From: Olavius algarvensis Delta 4 endosymbiont | Lineage (GTDB): Bacteria > Desulfobacterota > Desulfobacteria > Desulfobacterales > CAJINA01 | NCBI GenBank assembly: GCA_905176665.1 | Contig: CAJINA010000149.1 | Coordinates: forward strand, 186,001-250,000 | Reading direction: 5' to 3' | DNA: 64,000 nt | Shown: positions 8,314 through 15,802 of the stretch, piece after piece | How the letters are laid out: every line of letters starts with the position of its first letter | How positions within the stretch are numbered: the stretch's first letter is position 1 | Notes under the pieces: generated by a model | Told to the model about the DNA's origin: nothing | The model's input: only the letters and a program-made list of their open reading frames with translations | The model's database searches: none | Made by a program: the position numbers and the translations under genes

Positions 8314-11300
8314 ATGCCCTTGCTTGATCGGTTTTCAATTTGGCGCTGCTTTTTTCCTTTCATTTTAATCGGTTTTCTCTTTGTGGCGGTTTCCTGCAAA
8401 ACCGCCTCAAACCTGTCGCTGGAAGACGCCCAGCGGATCAGTGCCGGCGGTGAGCACGGATTTACACCGCCGCCACGGGCAGGTGTCGCGGCAGAATTGG
8501 CACCCCCCGGTTACCTGGCAAGTTTCGACCGGGAGGCCTGTAATGATGAGCCACCCGAACCGGTCGATATCGACAGGCTCATCGAAGATAGTCAATATTG
8601 GTGCAATAAAGGGAGGTGGTCCAGCGAGCCGCATGAGTGTTTGTCGTACAAGCTCTTCGTAAAGGGCCGGGAGGCCATGAACCGCGGCCAATACCTTGAA
8701 GCAATCGAAATCATTAAAGCAGCCCTTGGCAAAAGCCACCTTGGGCAGCCAAAATATTATCGGCCCCACCTGGCCGCAAGCTATGCTGCCATTGGGGACT
8801 TTTCAGCCGCCTACCGCTACATGAGCGGCGGGACTACCATACATACCAGGTCTCATTCCGGACGATATCAGGCAATGGTCAACTATGCTTTGGGGCGGGC
8901 CTCACTGGCGTGTGTACGGGGAAATTACCCTGAAGCTGAAAAATATTATCGAAAAGCACAAAAACTATGCGAGCAGGCGAAAAGTGAATTGGCCCAGGTG
9001 CAATTTTACGATACGCAAACTCAATTAATGCCTGACCTCGGAGAAGTTATCCTGATGCAGGGACGGCCGGTGGAGGCTGAGCTGCTTTTGAGAGAGTCAC
9101 TCAACCGGGTTTCATATACAGGCGGTGCCCCGAACGCCCGGTTGCGGACCCTGGTCATGCTCGGGCGTTTATTCCATCAACAGGGGCGGTATGCCGATGC
9201 AGAAGTGTTAACCAGGGCAGCAATTGGAGGGTATCGCGCATACGGCTTCAACTGCTGGCAGCTGGACTTGAACCTGGCTCACCATGGACTGGCCAAGGCC
9301 CTGCTGGCCCAGGGACGGCCCGCGGAAGCCCTCGAACAGTTTAAAATTATCCAGGACAACCTGCGGTACACTCCCCGGATTTTTAAGCTCCGCTTCGAGG
9401 ATGATCCGGACTGGGCCTACGCCCTCTTGGCCAATAAAGAGTATTCCCGGGCTGAAAAAAAGCTGACGAACGCACTGAAGACCGCCGGCAGCCAATATGG
9501 GGCCAGCCACCACCGGACCGCAGAAATTCGCGGACTGCTTGCAGCAGCCCAGTACCGGCAGAAAAACAGCAACGCGGCTGAGAAGAATTTTAACAGTGCC
9601 GTGCCGCTCCTTTTAAAACACAGCCGAGCATCTGGAGACGAGGCTGGTGCCCAGGTTGCCTTCAACCGGCGCTTGAAAGTTATCGTTGAGACCTATATGG
9701 TCCTTATCGCTGCGAATCAGAAGGATATGAACGCGGCCGCCGAAAAAACTTTTCTTCTGGCGGATGCAATCCGGGGACATGCTGTTCAGCAGGCCGTCGC
9801 GGCCAGTAGCACACGGATTGCTGCCAAAGATCGCCGACTGGCCGACCTGGTTCGCCAGGAGCAGGATGCCGTGCTATTGAATTCGGAAGCTCAAACCGAC
9901 GGCGGAGGCAAGCGGAAGAAGGCTCTCGAGAAGGAGATCAGCCAGCTGCGCCAGGCCCGGGACGTCATATTGGCGGAAATCGAAGCTGATTTTCCAGCCT
10001 ACGCCGAACTTACCCGCCCACGACCCAAAAAGCTCTCTGCGGTCCAGGCAACTCTACAGCAAGATGAAGCGTTACTATCTTTTTATAGCGGTAATGAGAC
10101 AATATTTGTCTGGTCGCTATCGGGACGAGGCCGCATAGAATTCGCGGCGATTCCAATTGGAGAAAAAGCGATCGCCGGGGATGTGCAAAATATCCGCGAC
10201 AGCGTGACACCACAGGGCGCCTCCCTGGACGCGTTGCCCCCATTCGATATCGCCACAGCCCACCAGCTGTATCAAACGCTGCTGGAACCGGTACGCGCTT
10301 CCTGGAAGCAGGCCGAACACCTGATCATCGTCCCGGACGGGCCCCTGGGGCATCTGCCGTTTGCATTACTGCCCGCCAGTAACAAGAGCTTGAAAACAAT
10401 TAAGAAACTACCGTTATCTGAATATCGGGAAGTCCCCTGGTTGGTCCGAGACTACAGTTTAACGGTGCTACCCTCACCCGGCTCACAGATTACGCTGCGA
10501 TCACTACCGGAGACCGATCCTAAGCGCCGGGCTTTGGCGGGATTCGGGGATCCGGTTTTCAGCAAAGAGCAGGCACTTGTTGCATCTGCCGGACAAAGCG
10601 CCCCTGGCTCGCCGGCCATTTCAACCCGCGCTATCCGCGTCACAAAAGAAGCCTCCCTGGATGAAAGCCAATTGACCTCCGCCACCCTGGAAATGCTCCA
10701 GCCCCTGCCGGACACCCGGGAAGAGGTCCTGGCCATCGCCCGGGCTCTGAATGCGGATATGGTCCATGATGTTTTCCTGGGACAATCCGCCAGCGAAATG
10801 GCCGTGAAGAATACAGACCTGTCCAATCGTCGGGTCCTGGTCTTTGCCACCCATGGCCTGGTGCCGGGCGACCTGGACGGCCTGCTACAACCGGCCCTGG
10901 CGCTCTCCTCCCCAACTGTGACGGGCGATGCCGACAACGACGGCATTTTGACCATGGGCGAGATCATGGGGCTGCGCCTCAACGCGGACTGGGTGGTCCT
11001 GTCGGCCTGCAACACGGCCGCCGGCCAGGGCGCCGGTAGTGAGGCGGTCTCCGGATTGGGCCAGGCGTTCTTCTATGCCGGCACCCGGGCTTTGCTGGTG
11101 AGCAACTGGCCGGTTGAAAGTGCCTCAGCCAAGCTGCTGACCACGGAGTTGTTTCGCCAGCAGGAGGCTGATCCTACTCTTTCCAGAGCAGTGGCTCTGC
11201 AAAAGAGTATGTTGAAACTTCTGGATACCGGAACCTATCGGGATCCAAATACCAACCAGGCTGTCTATGCCTATGCCCACTCCATGTTCTGGGCGCCGTT

Positions 11301-11328
11301 TTCGATGGTGGGAGAAGGGAGCAGGTAA
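8314..11328 (+). CDS. TPR-CHAT domain lipoprotein (caspase-like protease fold)
   Basis: A 1004-residue protein starting after TTGGAGAAAATAA. Residues 1-28 form a lipoprotein signal with lipobox AVSC, so an envelope location is predicted. Residues about 100-460 are TPR-like helical repeats (KGREAMNRGQYLEAIEIIKA; RGNYPEAEKYYRKAQ), 480-570 a charged helical linker, and about 600-1000 a CHAT domain with the catalytic dyad H847 (FATHGLVPGDLDG) and C899 (LSACNTAAGQGAG). CHAT domains are clan CD cysteine proteases related to caspases and separases. Export of such a protein is less usual than the cytoplasmic forms seen in defence systems. It directly follows its broken paralog; no partner gene for a toxin or defence module is adjacent. 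Its target is unknown. Confidence 0.88.
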   Translation: MPLLDRFSIWRCFFPFILIGFLFVAVSCKTASNLSLEDAQRISAGGEHGFTPPPRAGVAAELAPPGYLASFDREACNDEPPEPVDIDRLIEDSQYWCNKGRWSSEPHECLSYKLFVKGREAMNRGQYLEAIEIIKAALGKSHLGQPKYYRPHLAASYAAIGDFSAAYRYMSGGTTIHTRSHSGRYQAMVNYALGRASLACVRGNYPEAEKYYRKAQKLCEQAKSELAQVQFYDTQTQLMPDLGEVILMQGRPVEAELLLRESLNRVSYTGGAPNARLRTLVMLGRLFHQQGRYADAEVLTRAAIGGYRAYGFNCWQLDLNLAHHGLAKALLAQGRPAEALEQFKIIQDNLRYTPRIFKLRFEDDPDWAYALLANKEYSRAEKKLTNALKTAGSQYGASHHRTAEIRGLLAAAQYRQKNSNAAEKNFNSAVPLLLKHSRASGDEAGAQVAFNRRLKVIVETYMVLIAANQKDMNAAAEKTFLLADAIRGHAVQQAVAASSTRIAAKDRRLADLVRQEQDAVLLNSEAQTDGGGKRKKALEKEISQLRQARDVILAEIEADFPAYAELTRPRPKKLSAVQATLQQDEALLSFYSGNETIFVWSLSGRGRIEFAAIPIGEKAIAGDVQNIRDSVTPQGASLDALPPFDIATAHQLYQTLLEPVRASWKQAEHLIIVPDGPLGHLPFALLPASNKSLKTIKKLPLSEYREVPWLVRDYSLTVLPSPGSQITLRSLPETDPKRRALAGFGDPVFSKEQALVASAGQSAPGSPAISTRAIRVTKEASLDESQLTSATLEMLQPLPDTREEVLAIARALNADMVHDVFLGQSASEMAVKNTDLSNRRVLVFATHGLVPGDLDGLLQPALALSSPTVTGDADNDGILTMGEIMGLRLNADWVVLSACNTAAGQGAGSEAVSGLGQAFFYAGTRALLVSNWPVESASAKLLTTELFRQQEADPTLSRAVALQKSMLKLLDTGTYRDPNTNQAVYAYAHSMFWAPFSMVGEGSR

Positions 11329-11334
11329 AACCCG

Positions 11335-11412
11335 GAGGTCAGATGTCGGAAGTCTGAGGTCAGAAATGCGAAAACCAGGCCCTTTCCGACATCTGATGTC
11401 CGACGTCCGACT
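11335..11412. repeat. Short-unit inverted repeat with AAAACC core
   Basis: Left units GGTCAGATGTCGGAAGTCTG and GAGGTCAGAAATG, core GAAAACCAGG, then right units TCCGACATCTGATGTCCGAC. It separates the convergent CHAT and queF genes and may serve as a two-way transcript end. Confidence 0.6.
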
Positions 11413-11421
11413 TTTTGTATT

Positions 11422-12246
11422 TCATTGCCTCACATACCTCACAAACTCCGGCACAACATTATAATTGGCGCGCCAGGGGTTGATATCCAGCCCGCCCCGG
11501 CGGGTGAACTGGGCCTGGACGAAAAGCTGTTCCGGGTTACAACGATCTAAAATGTCGCAGAAAATTCTCTCCACGCAGTTTTCATGAAACCCTGTGTGTT
11601 CCCTATAGGAAACGATGTATTTCAATAATCCGGCCGGATCGAGTTGTGGGCCCCGGTGGCGAATGATGACGGTGCCCCAATCCGGTTGACCGGTAACCGG
11701 GCAATTGGTGCGCAGAAGATTGGAGTAAAGGGTTTCCTCGGCCTTTGCGTGCAACGTGCTTAGAGTCCCCGGATCTATCCGGTAGCCGTGAACCTCGATT
11801 TCCAGATTGTCCAGGCACCGACCGGGCGGTTTGTTGATGTTCGCTATTGCTAAATCATCGATCTGGTAGAGGACCACATCAACCGGCCTTCCGGCCTTAT
11901 CAGTCAGATCTTTTGCAATTGTGGTCCTCACGGCCGCCACCGAGTCAAAACGCTCCAGGTTTAGGGAATTGAGATACAATTTCAGAGATTTAGACTCTAT
12001 CAGGTTCGGACTATCACTGGGAAAAACAAATTGTCCGATGGCGATTTCGGGCCGGCCGAGTTTGTTAAGCCATGATATCTCGTACGCGTTCCATATGTCC
12101 GCCCCGCTAAATGGAAGCGTTTCACCAAGCCCGATCGCGTTGCGGCCTTCGGCCCGTGCAACCGGATACAAGTGGCCGGGATGGTAGGACTGGCTATGCA
12201 CGACCTCTTTACCCAGGGGGTTGATATCGGTATTTTCAGTATTCAT
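11422..12246 (-). CDS. queF: NADPH-dependent 7-cyano-7-deazaguanine reductase QueF (type II)
   Basis: A 274-residue protein catalysing the last cytoplasmic step to preQ1, the four-electron reduction of the preQ0 nitrile. The signature ESKSLKLYLNSLN is present in the N-terminal half, and the nucleophilic cysteine lies in LLRTNCPVTGQPDWG in the C-terminal half; this split layout matches the long, E. coli-like type II enzymes. The start is the ATG at 12246 (MNTENTDINPLG), which overlaps the end of queC by 11 bases, so translation is probably coupled. The frame continues further upstream, but that part is only antisense-free shadow over queC. It is the last gene of the queDECF operon. Confidence 0.92.
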   Translation of the reverse strand: MNTENTDINPLGKEVVHSQSYHPGHLYPVARAEGRNAIGLGETLPFSGADIWNAYEISWLNKLGRPEIAIGQFVFPSDSPNLIESKSLKLYLNSLNLERFDSVAAVRTTIAKDLTDKAGRPVDVVLYQIDDLAIANINKPPGRCLDNLEIEVHGYRIDPGTLSTLHAKAEETLYSNLLRTNCPVTGQPDWGTVIIRHRGPQLDPAGLLKYIVSYREHTGFHENCVERIFCDILDRCNPEQLFVQAQFTRRGGLDINPWRANYNVVPEFVRYVRQ

Positions 12247-12901
12247 AACTAGTTGGGTCGAGCCCCTCCTCTTGGCGCAAGGCGTATTTACGCTCCTGGC
12301 AGGCACCGCAGGTGCCGCAGTGGATATCGTCCCCTTTGTAGCACGTCCAGGTTTGGGTAAAATCAACTTCCAACCGCCGTCCCAAATCTCCGATGTCGCG
12401 TTTGTCCAGATCAGCGAACGGGAAGCGCACTTGCACTTTTTTGTCTGTCCCCAGGTAGGCTGCCTCAGCAAAGGCCGCGTTGAATTCCGGGCGGCAATCC
12501 GGATAGATGAAGTGGTCGCCGGCATGTGACCCGAGCAGGACCTCTTTAGCGCCGATTGATTCGGCCAGGCCCACGGCGATGGACATGAGAATGCCGTTGC
12601 GAAAGGGGACCACGGTGCTTTTCATGGTTTCTGCTTCATAGTGGCCATCAGGGATAGCCTCTCCGGTTTGGAGCAGGCTGGAATTGAAAAGGTCATTGAT
12701 GAAGGGCAGCCGGACGGTTTTATGTTCTATCTGCCGCGTACGGCAAAAGGCCGCCGCCATGGGCAGTTCACGGGCGTTGTGCTTGGAGCCGTAGTCGAAG
12801 CTGATGGCGGTGACAGTCTTGTTTTGAGCTATTGTTTTCGCCAGTAGTACCGCTGAATCCATACCGCCGGACAAAACTATGACAGTGTCTACTGAGATCA
12901 T
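12236..12901 (-). CDS. queC: 7-cyano-7-deazaguanine synthase QueC
   Basis: A 221-residue ATP-dependent ligase that converts 7-carboxy-7-deazaguanine to preQ0 with ammonia. The PP-loop SGGMDS is at residues 11-16, and the C-terminal zinc site is seen as CYKGDDIHCGTCGACQERK, four cysteines in the expected spacing. The ATG follows AAGGAAAATTAAA. It lies 24 bases after queE and overlaps queF, so the four genes form one leftward operon. Length is normal for the family. Confidence 0.95.
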   Translation of the reverse strand: MISVDTVIVLSGGMDSAVLLAKTIAQNKTVTAISFDYGSKHNARELPMAAAFCRTRQIEHKTVRLPFINDLFNSSLLQTGEAIPDGHYEAETMKSTVVPFRNGILMSIAVGLAESIGAKEVLLGSHAGDHFIYPDCRPEFNAAFAEAAYLGTDKKVQVRFPFADLDKRDIGDLGRRLEVDFTQTWTCYKGDDIHCGTCGACQERKYALRQEEGLDPTSYEY

Positions 12902-12925
12902 TTTAATTTTCCTTCAGCCTTCAAC

Positions 12926-13552
12926 CTAAACGCCTCTCTTATTGTTAAACGCCAGGGTATGCAGCCTGGGAGTAAAATTGAAGTTGTGGGTTTCACAAAA
13001 GTTCCAGGTGTCCGCCAGTCGCGCCAGCTGTTCATTGCGGGTGGCCCCCAGCGGCATAATCCAGACCTTTTGCGATGGTATATTATGAGTGCGTACAAAA
13101 TTTGATACATGCTCGCAATCATCCACCACCACAAATTTAAAGTCATCCACCCGGGAGACATATTGGGTGTCGAAACACCAGCGCTGTTCCAGAAATTTGG
13201 GTGAACAGACAACGTGTCCTTTTACGCTATCCGGAATACCCGCTTTGCCGCTGGTTTCGTATTGCACCCGGTATCCGGATTCCAGCAGTCGGGTTTCCAA
13301 TTCTGCAAGTCCGGTTTTCCATTGCATGAAAGGCTCTCCGCCCGTGATGACGACCAGATCTTTTCCCAATGCAGCCACTTTTTCCAGAATGACAGGTAAA
13401 TCCATGCTGCGACCCCTTTCACGTGCGTAGGCGGTATCACACCAGGGGCAGCAGGGCTCGATGCAGCCGCTGAGGCGTACGAAGGCGGCCGGTCGGCCCA
13501 TGAAAGGTCCCTCCCCCTGTAGGGAACTGAAGATTTCGGTTATTTCAAGCAT
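12926..13552 (-). CDS. queE: 7-carboxy-7-deazaguanine synthase QueE (radical SAM)
   Basis: A 208-residue radical SAM enzyme that contracts 6-carboxytetrahydropterin to 7-carboxy-7-deazaguanine. N-terminal IFSSLQGEGPFMGRPAAFVR is typical of QueE. The iron-sulfur motif reads GCIEPCCPWCDTAYA: the first cysteine is four residues, not three, from the CPWC pair, or an extra cysteine sits beside the usual one. VITGGEPFMQ matches the SAM-binding GGE motif. The ATG at 13552 overlaps the end of queD by eight bases. Placement between queD and queC fits the pathway order. Confidence 0.92.
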   Translation of the reverse strand: MLEITEIFSSLQGEGPFMGRPAAFVRLSGCIEPCCPWCDTAYARERGRSMDLPVILEKVAALGKDLVVITGGEPFMQWKTGLAELETRLLESGYRVQYETSGKAGIPDSVKGHVVCSPKFLEQRWCFDTQYVSRVDDFKFVVVDDCEHVSNFVRTHNIPSQKVWIMPLGATRNEQLARLADTWNFCETHNFNFTPRLHTLAFNNKRGV

Positions 13553-13949
13553 CTTTGGTAATGGTGGCCCACGATGTTGGTGTTTCGTAGAGCTTGACGG
13601 ATTCCAGTACGACATTTGCCTGGTAAAGATCCGGCTGCAATGCGTCGAATATACAGCGAACCATGTTTTCGGCCGTAGTCGGGAAGTCCCGGTACTCTTC
13701 CAGATCGTTCAAAAGGGCGTGATCATACCGGGAGATGATCTTATCGCGGACCAGCTGCTTGAGATCGGAAAAATGGAGAATCATGCCACCGGCATCGATT
13801 TCACCGGAGACCGTGACCTGGAGCCGATAGGTGTGACCGTGAAGGGTGCTGCATTTGCCGTACAGGTCGCGATTTTGGGATTCGTTTAGGTCCGGGCGGT
13901 ATAGCCGGTGGGCAGCGTCAAAGGTGAATTCTTTCGAGATGGTAAGCAT
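13545..13949 (-). CDS. queD: 6-carboxy-5,6,7,8-tetrahydropterin synthase QueD
   Basis: First enzyme of the operon; it makes 6-carboxytetrahydropterin from dihydroneopterin triphosphate. Zinc-binding histidines are seen in FDAAHRLYR and LHGHTYRL, the catalytic cysteine in LYGKCSTLHGH, and the glutamate in LESVKLYET. About 134 residues, slightly longer than the E. coli enzyme. I start at ATG 13949 (MLTISKEF); a GTG three codons upstream is equally possible, and neither has a clear Shine-Dalgarno. No preQ1 riboswitch aptamer was recognised upstream; instead a hairpin array begins at about 14004. Confidence 0.93.
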   Translation of the reverse strand: MLTISKEFTFDAAHRLYRPDLNESQNRDLYGKCSTLHGHTYRLQVTVSGEIDAGGMILHFSDLKQLVRDKIISRYDHALLNDLEEYRDFPTTAENMVRCIFDALQPDLYQANVVLESVKLYETPTSWATITKDA

Positions 13950-14003
13950 GGTGTCCACTTTCGTGAGGGATAATTTGTTAAGCGGGGTGCCGCTCGTCCG
14001 CTG

Positions 14004-14147
14004 GGTGTCCGTTCACAAACGGCATCTTTTGGCCCAGAGCTGCGTTTTCGCAGTTTTGAGATCCTCAACATAGTTCACTATGCCTGCGGTCTCAAAACTG
14101 CTCAGGCCTTGCTCTGAACCAAAACCTACCGTTTGTGAACGGACACC
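14004..14147. repeat. Long hairpin element, copy A
   Basis: The outer arms GGTGTCCGTTCACAAACGG (14004-14022) and CCGTTTGTGAACGGACACC (14129-14147) are perfect reverse complements. Inner arms GCAGTTTTGAGA and TCTCAAAACTGC, then CATAG and CTATG, also pair, so the whole 144 bases fold as one long hairpin. Conserved boxes ATCCTCAA and CCTGCGG flank the tip. It lies just upstream of queD. Confidence 0.85.
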
Positions 14148-14293
14148 GGTGTCATGCCCCAAAGGGCATCTTTTAGCCCTGGGCGGCGTTCTCGCTTCCA
14201 TGCAATCCTCGACGTAGATTGTCTACGCCTCCGGTTGCATAGAATGCTGCGGTCTTGCCCAGAACTAAAAGCTACCCTTTAGGGCGAAACACC
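14148..14293. repeat. Long hairpin element, copy B
   Basis: Directly abuts copy A. The outer arms GGTGTCATGCCCCAAAGGG and CCCTTTAGGGCGAAACACC pair imperfectly; the tip is GTAGA-TTG-TCTAC flanked by ATCCTCGAC and GCCTCCGGTTGC. Box CTGCGGTCTTGCCC matches copies A, C and D. Confidence 0.8.
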
Positions 14294-14386
14294 ATCATTT
14301 GCTAGAAGCAGTTTCTTGATAAGCCGAGTCCGTTTATTCCATGATAGGTCTTTTAAACAAGAACCTACCGTTTGTGAACGGGCACC

Positions 14387-14606
14387 GGTGTCTCGTCCTA
14401 AAGGGCATCTTTTTGCCCTGGGCCGCGTTCTTCCGGCGTCGCCGGAGGCTATGCCGGACAGGCGCTTCTGTGACACGGAGTGCCGGTTTTCAAGCCGTCA
14501 GGCGCAACCATAGCGCTATCCTCGTCGTAGATTGTCTACGCCTCCGGTTGCATAGAATGCTGCGGCCTTGCCCAGAACTAAAAGCTACCCTTTAGGGCGA
14601 AACACC
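14387..14606. repeat. Long hairpin element, copy C, with an internal insertion
   Basis: The right half from GTAGATTGTCTACGCCTCCG to the AAACACCATCATTTG flank is nearly identical to copy B, while the left half carries about 75 extra bases (about 14430-14510) rich in GCCGG. It is preceded at about 14362-14386 by the right end of another copy A-like element. The 14294-14386 gap holds no gene. Confidence 0.75.
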
Positions 14607-14710
14607 ATCATTTGTATAGGGCCGGTACAATATCAGCCAAGTCCGGTTGGTTACGGATATGTTTTTCTACCCAAGACCGATCTTTTTGGAACATACCCTA
14701 GTTTGTTTTT

Positions 14711-15658
14711 TCAGCTTTGCTGGTCTTTTTTGTGCTCCACAAAATGAGAGGCGGCCAGGGCCGCGGTGCAGCCGTCGGCGGCGGCAGTGATGATTTGCCG
14801 AGCAAATTTATACCGCAGATCGCCGATGGCGTAAATGCCGGGAATAGCGGTTTCACATTTTTCATCGGTGACCACATACCCTTCTTCAGAAAGCTCGACC
14901 CCGGTTGGTACAACGCTATTGTTGGGGACAAATCCGATAAAAACGAACACGCCGTCCGTATCCAGGCTGCGCGTATCTCCGGTAACCGTATCCTGCAGGG
15001 CCACAGCGCCCACGCCATCGTCCCCTTTTACCTCTATGGCGGTCAGAACCGTGTTCCACAGGATCTCGATGTTTTCGGTTTCCAGAACCCGTTTTTGCAA
15101 GAGACGGGTCGCCCGCAGCTGGTCGCGACGGTGTGCGATGTAGACTTTATCAGCCAACTTGGCCAGGTAGGCCGCTTCTTCGCAGGCACTGTCACCCCCA
15201 CCAACCACGACCACGGTTTTACCCCTGAAAAAGAACCCATCGCATACCGCGCAGTATGAGACACCCTTGCCATAAAATTCCTCTTCGCCGGGGATATCCA
15301 GTTTTCGTGGACTGCCGCCGGTCCCTAAAATGACCGTGTGCGTTTCGAGGATTTCATCGTTGTCGAAGCGGGCCCGGTGGCAGTCTTCTCCCGGAATGAT
15401 TTCGGCCACCTCGCGGGAAATGGTGTCAACCTCATACGCCTGGACGTGCTGCGCCATGTTCAGGGCCAGTTCCGATCCGTTGATCCGCTGCGTCCCGGGC
15501 CAATTCTCGACCTCGTCCGACGTGGTGACCTGTCCTCCGGCAATCCCCTTTTCTGCAATAACTGTATTGAGGGTTGCCCTGGCCGCATAAATACCCGCGG
15601 TCAAACCGCCCGGTCCACTGCCGATGATAACGAGGTCAAGTATGTCTGCTTTTGCCAT
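14711..15658 (-). CDS. trxB: Thioredoxin-disulfide reductase
   Basis: A 315-residue FAD/NADPH flavoprotein that reduces thioredoxin. The FAD-binding GSGPGG is at residues 13-18, the redox-active pair C136/C139 in SYCAVCDGFFF, the NADPH-binding motif in VVVGGGDSACEEA, and the C-terminal FAD motif in GIYAIGDLR. The ATG at 15658 follows AGGAGACAGTCC and is preferred over an upstream in-frame ATG at 15676. It appears monocistronic; a repeat element separates it from the S1 gene upstream. Length and motifs are standard, and a redox role in an anaerobe's thiol balance is expected. Confidence 0.95.
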   Translation of the reverse strand: MAKADILDLVIIGSGPGGLTAGIYAARATLNTVIAEKGIAGGQVTTSDEVENWPGTQRINGSELALNMAQHVQAYEVDTISREVAEIIPGEDCHRARFDNDEILETHTVILGTGGSPRKLDIPGEEEFYGKGVSYCAVCDGFFFRGKTVVVVGGGDSACEEAAYLAKLADKVYIAHRRDQLRATRLLQKRVLETENIEILWNTVLTAIEVKGDDGVGAVALQDTVTGDTRSLDTDGVFVFIGFVPNNSVVPTGVELSEEGYVVTDEKCETAIPGIYAIGDLRYKFARQIITAAADGCTAALAASHFVEHKKDQQS

Positions 15659-15679
15659 GGACTGTCTCCTGTGCATAGT

Positions 15680-15797
15680 GGTGTAGGCTGAAGTAAAACC
15701 AGGCGTTGCTTGATGAAAACCAGTTTAAGGATCATGGCTGGTTTCAATTCCCGGTTTTAAGTAGTTGCTAAAAGTCTTCAGTCTTCAGCCTATAGAC
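15680..15797. repeat. Short-unit inverted repeat with AAAACC core
   Basis: Left arm GTAGGCTGAAGTAAAACCAG, right arm with GGTTTT and CTTCAGTCTTCAGCCTATAG. It fills the gap between the S1-like gene and trxB, both leftward. Confidence 0.55.
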
Positions 15798-15802
15798 CTA
15801 AT

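Noticed and set aside
8314..11328. TPR-CHAT as part of a type III-E CRISPR (Craspase) or other defence island
   Set aside because: No cas, gRAMP or other defence genes nearby, and the lipoprotein signal suggests a different location.
11422..12525. A longer QueF reading frame reaching into queC
   Set aside because: The extra 93 residues are only queC read in another frame; the QueF family begins at the ATG at 12246.
13959..14700. preQ1 riboswitch upstream of queD
   Set aside because: No short aptamer hairpin with an A-rich tail was found; the space is filled by the hairpin array.
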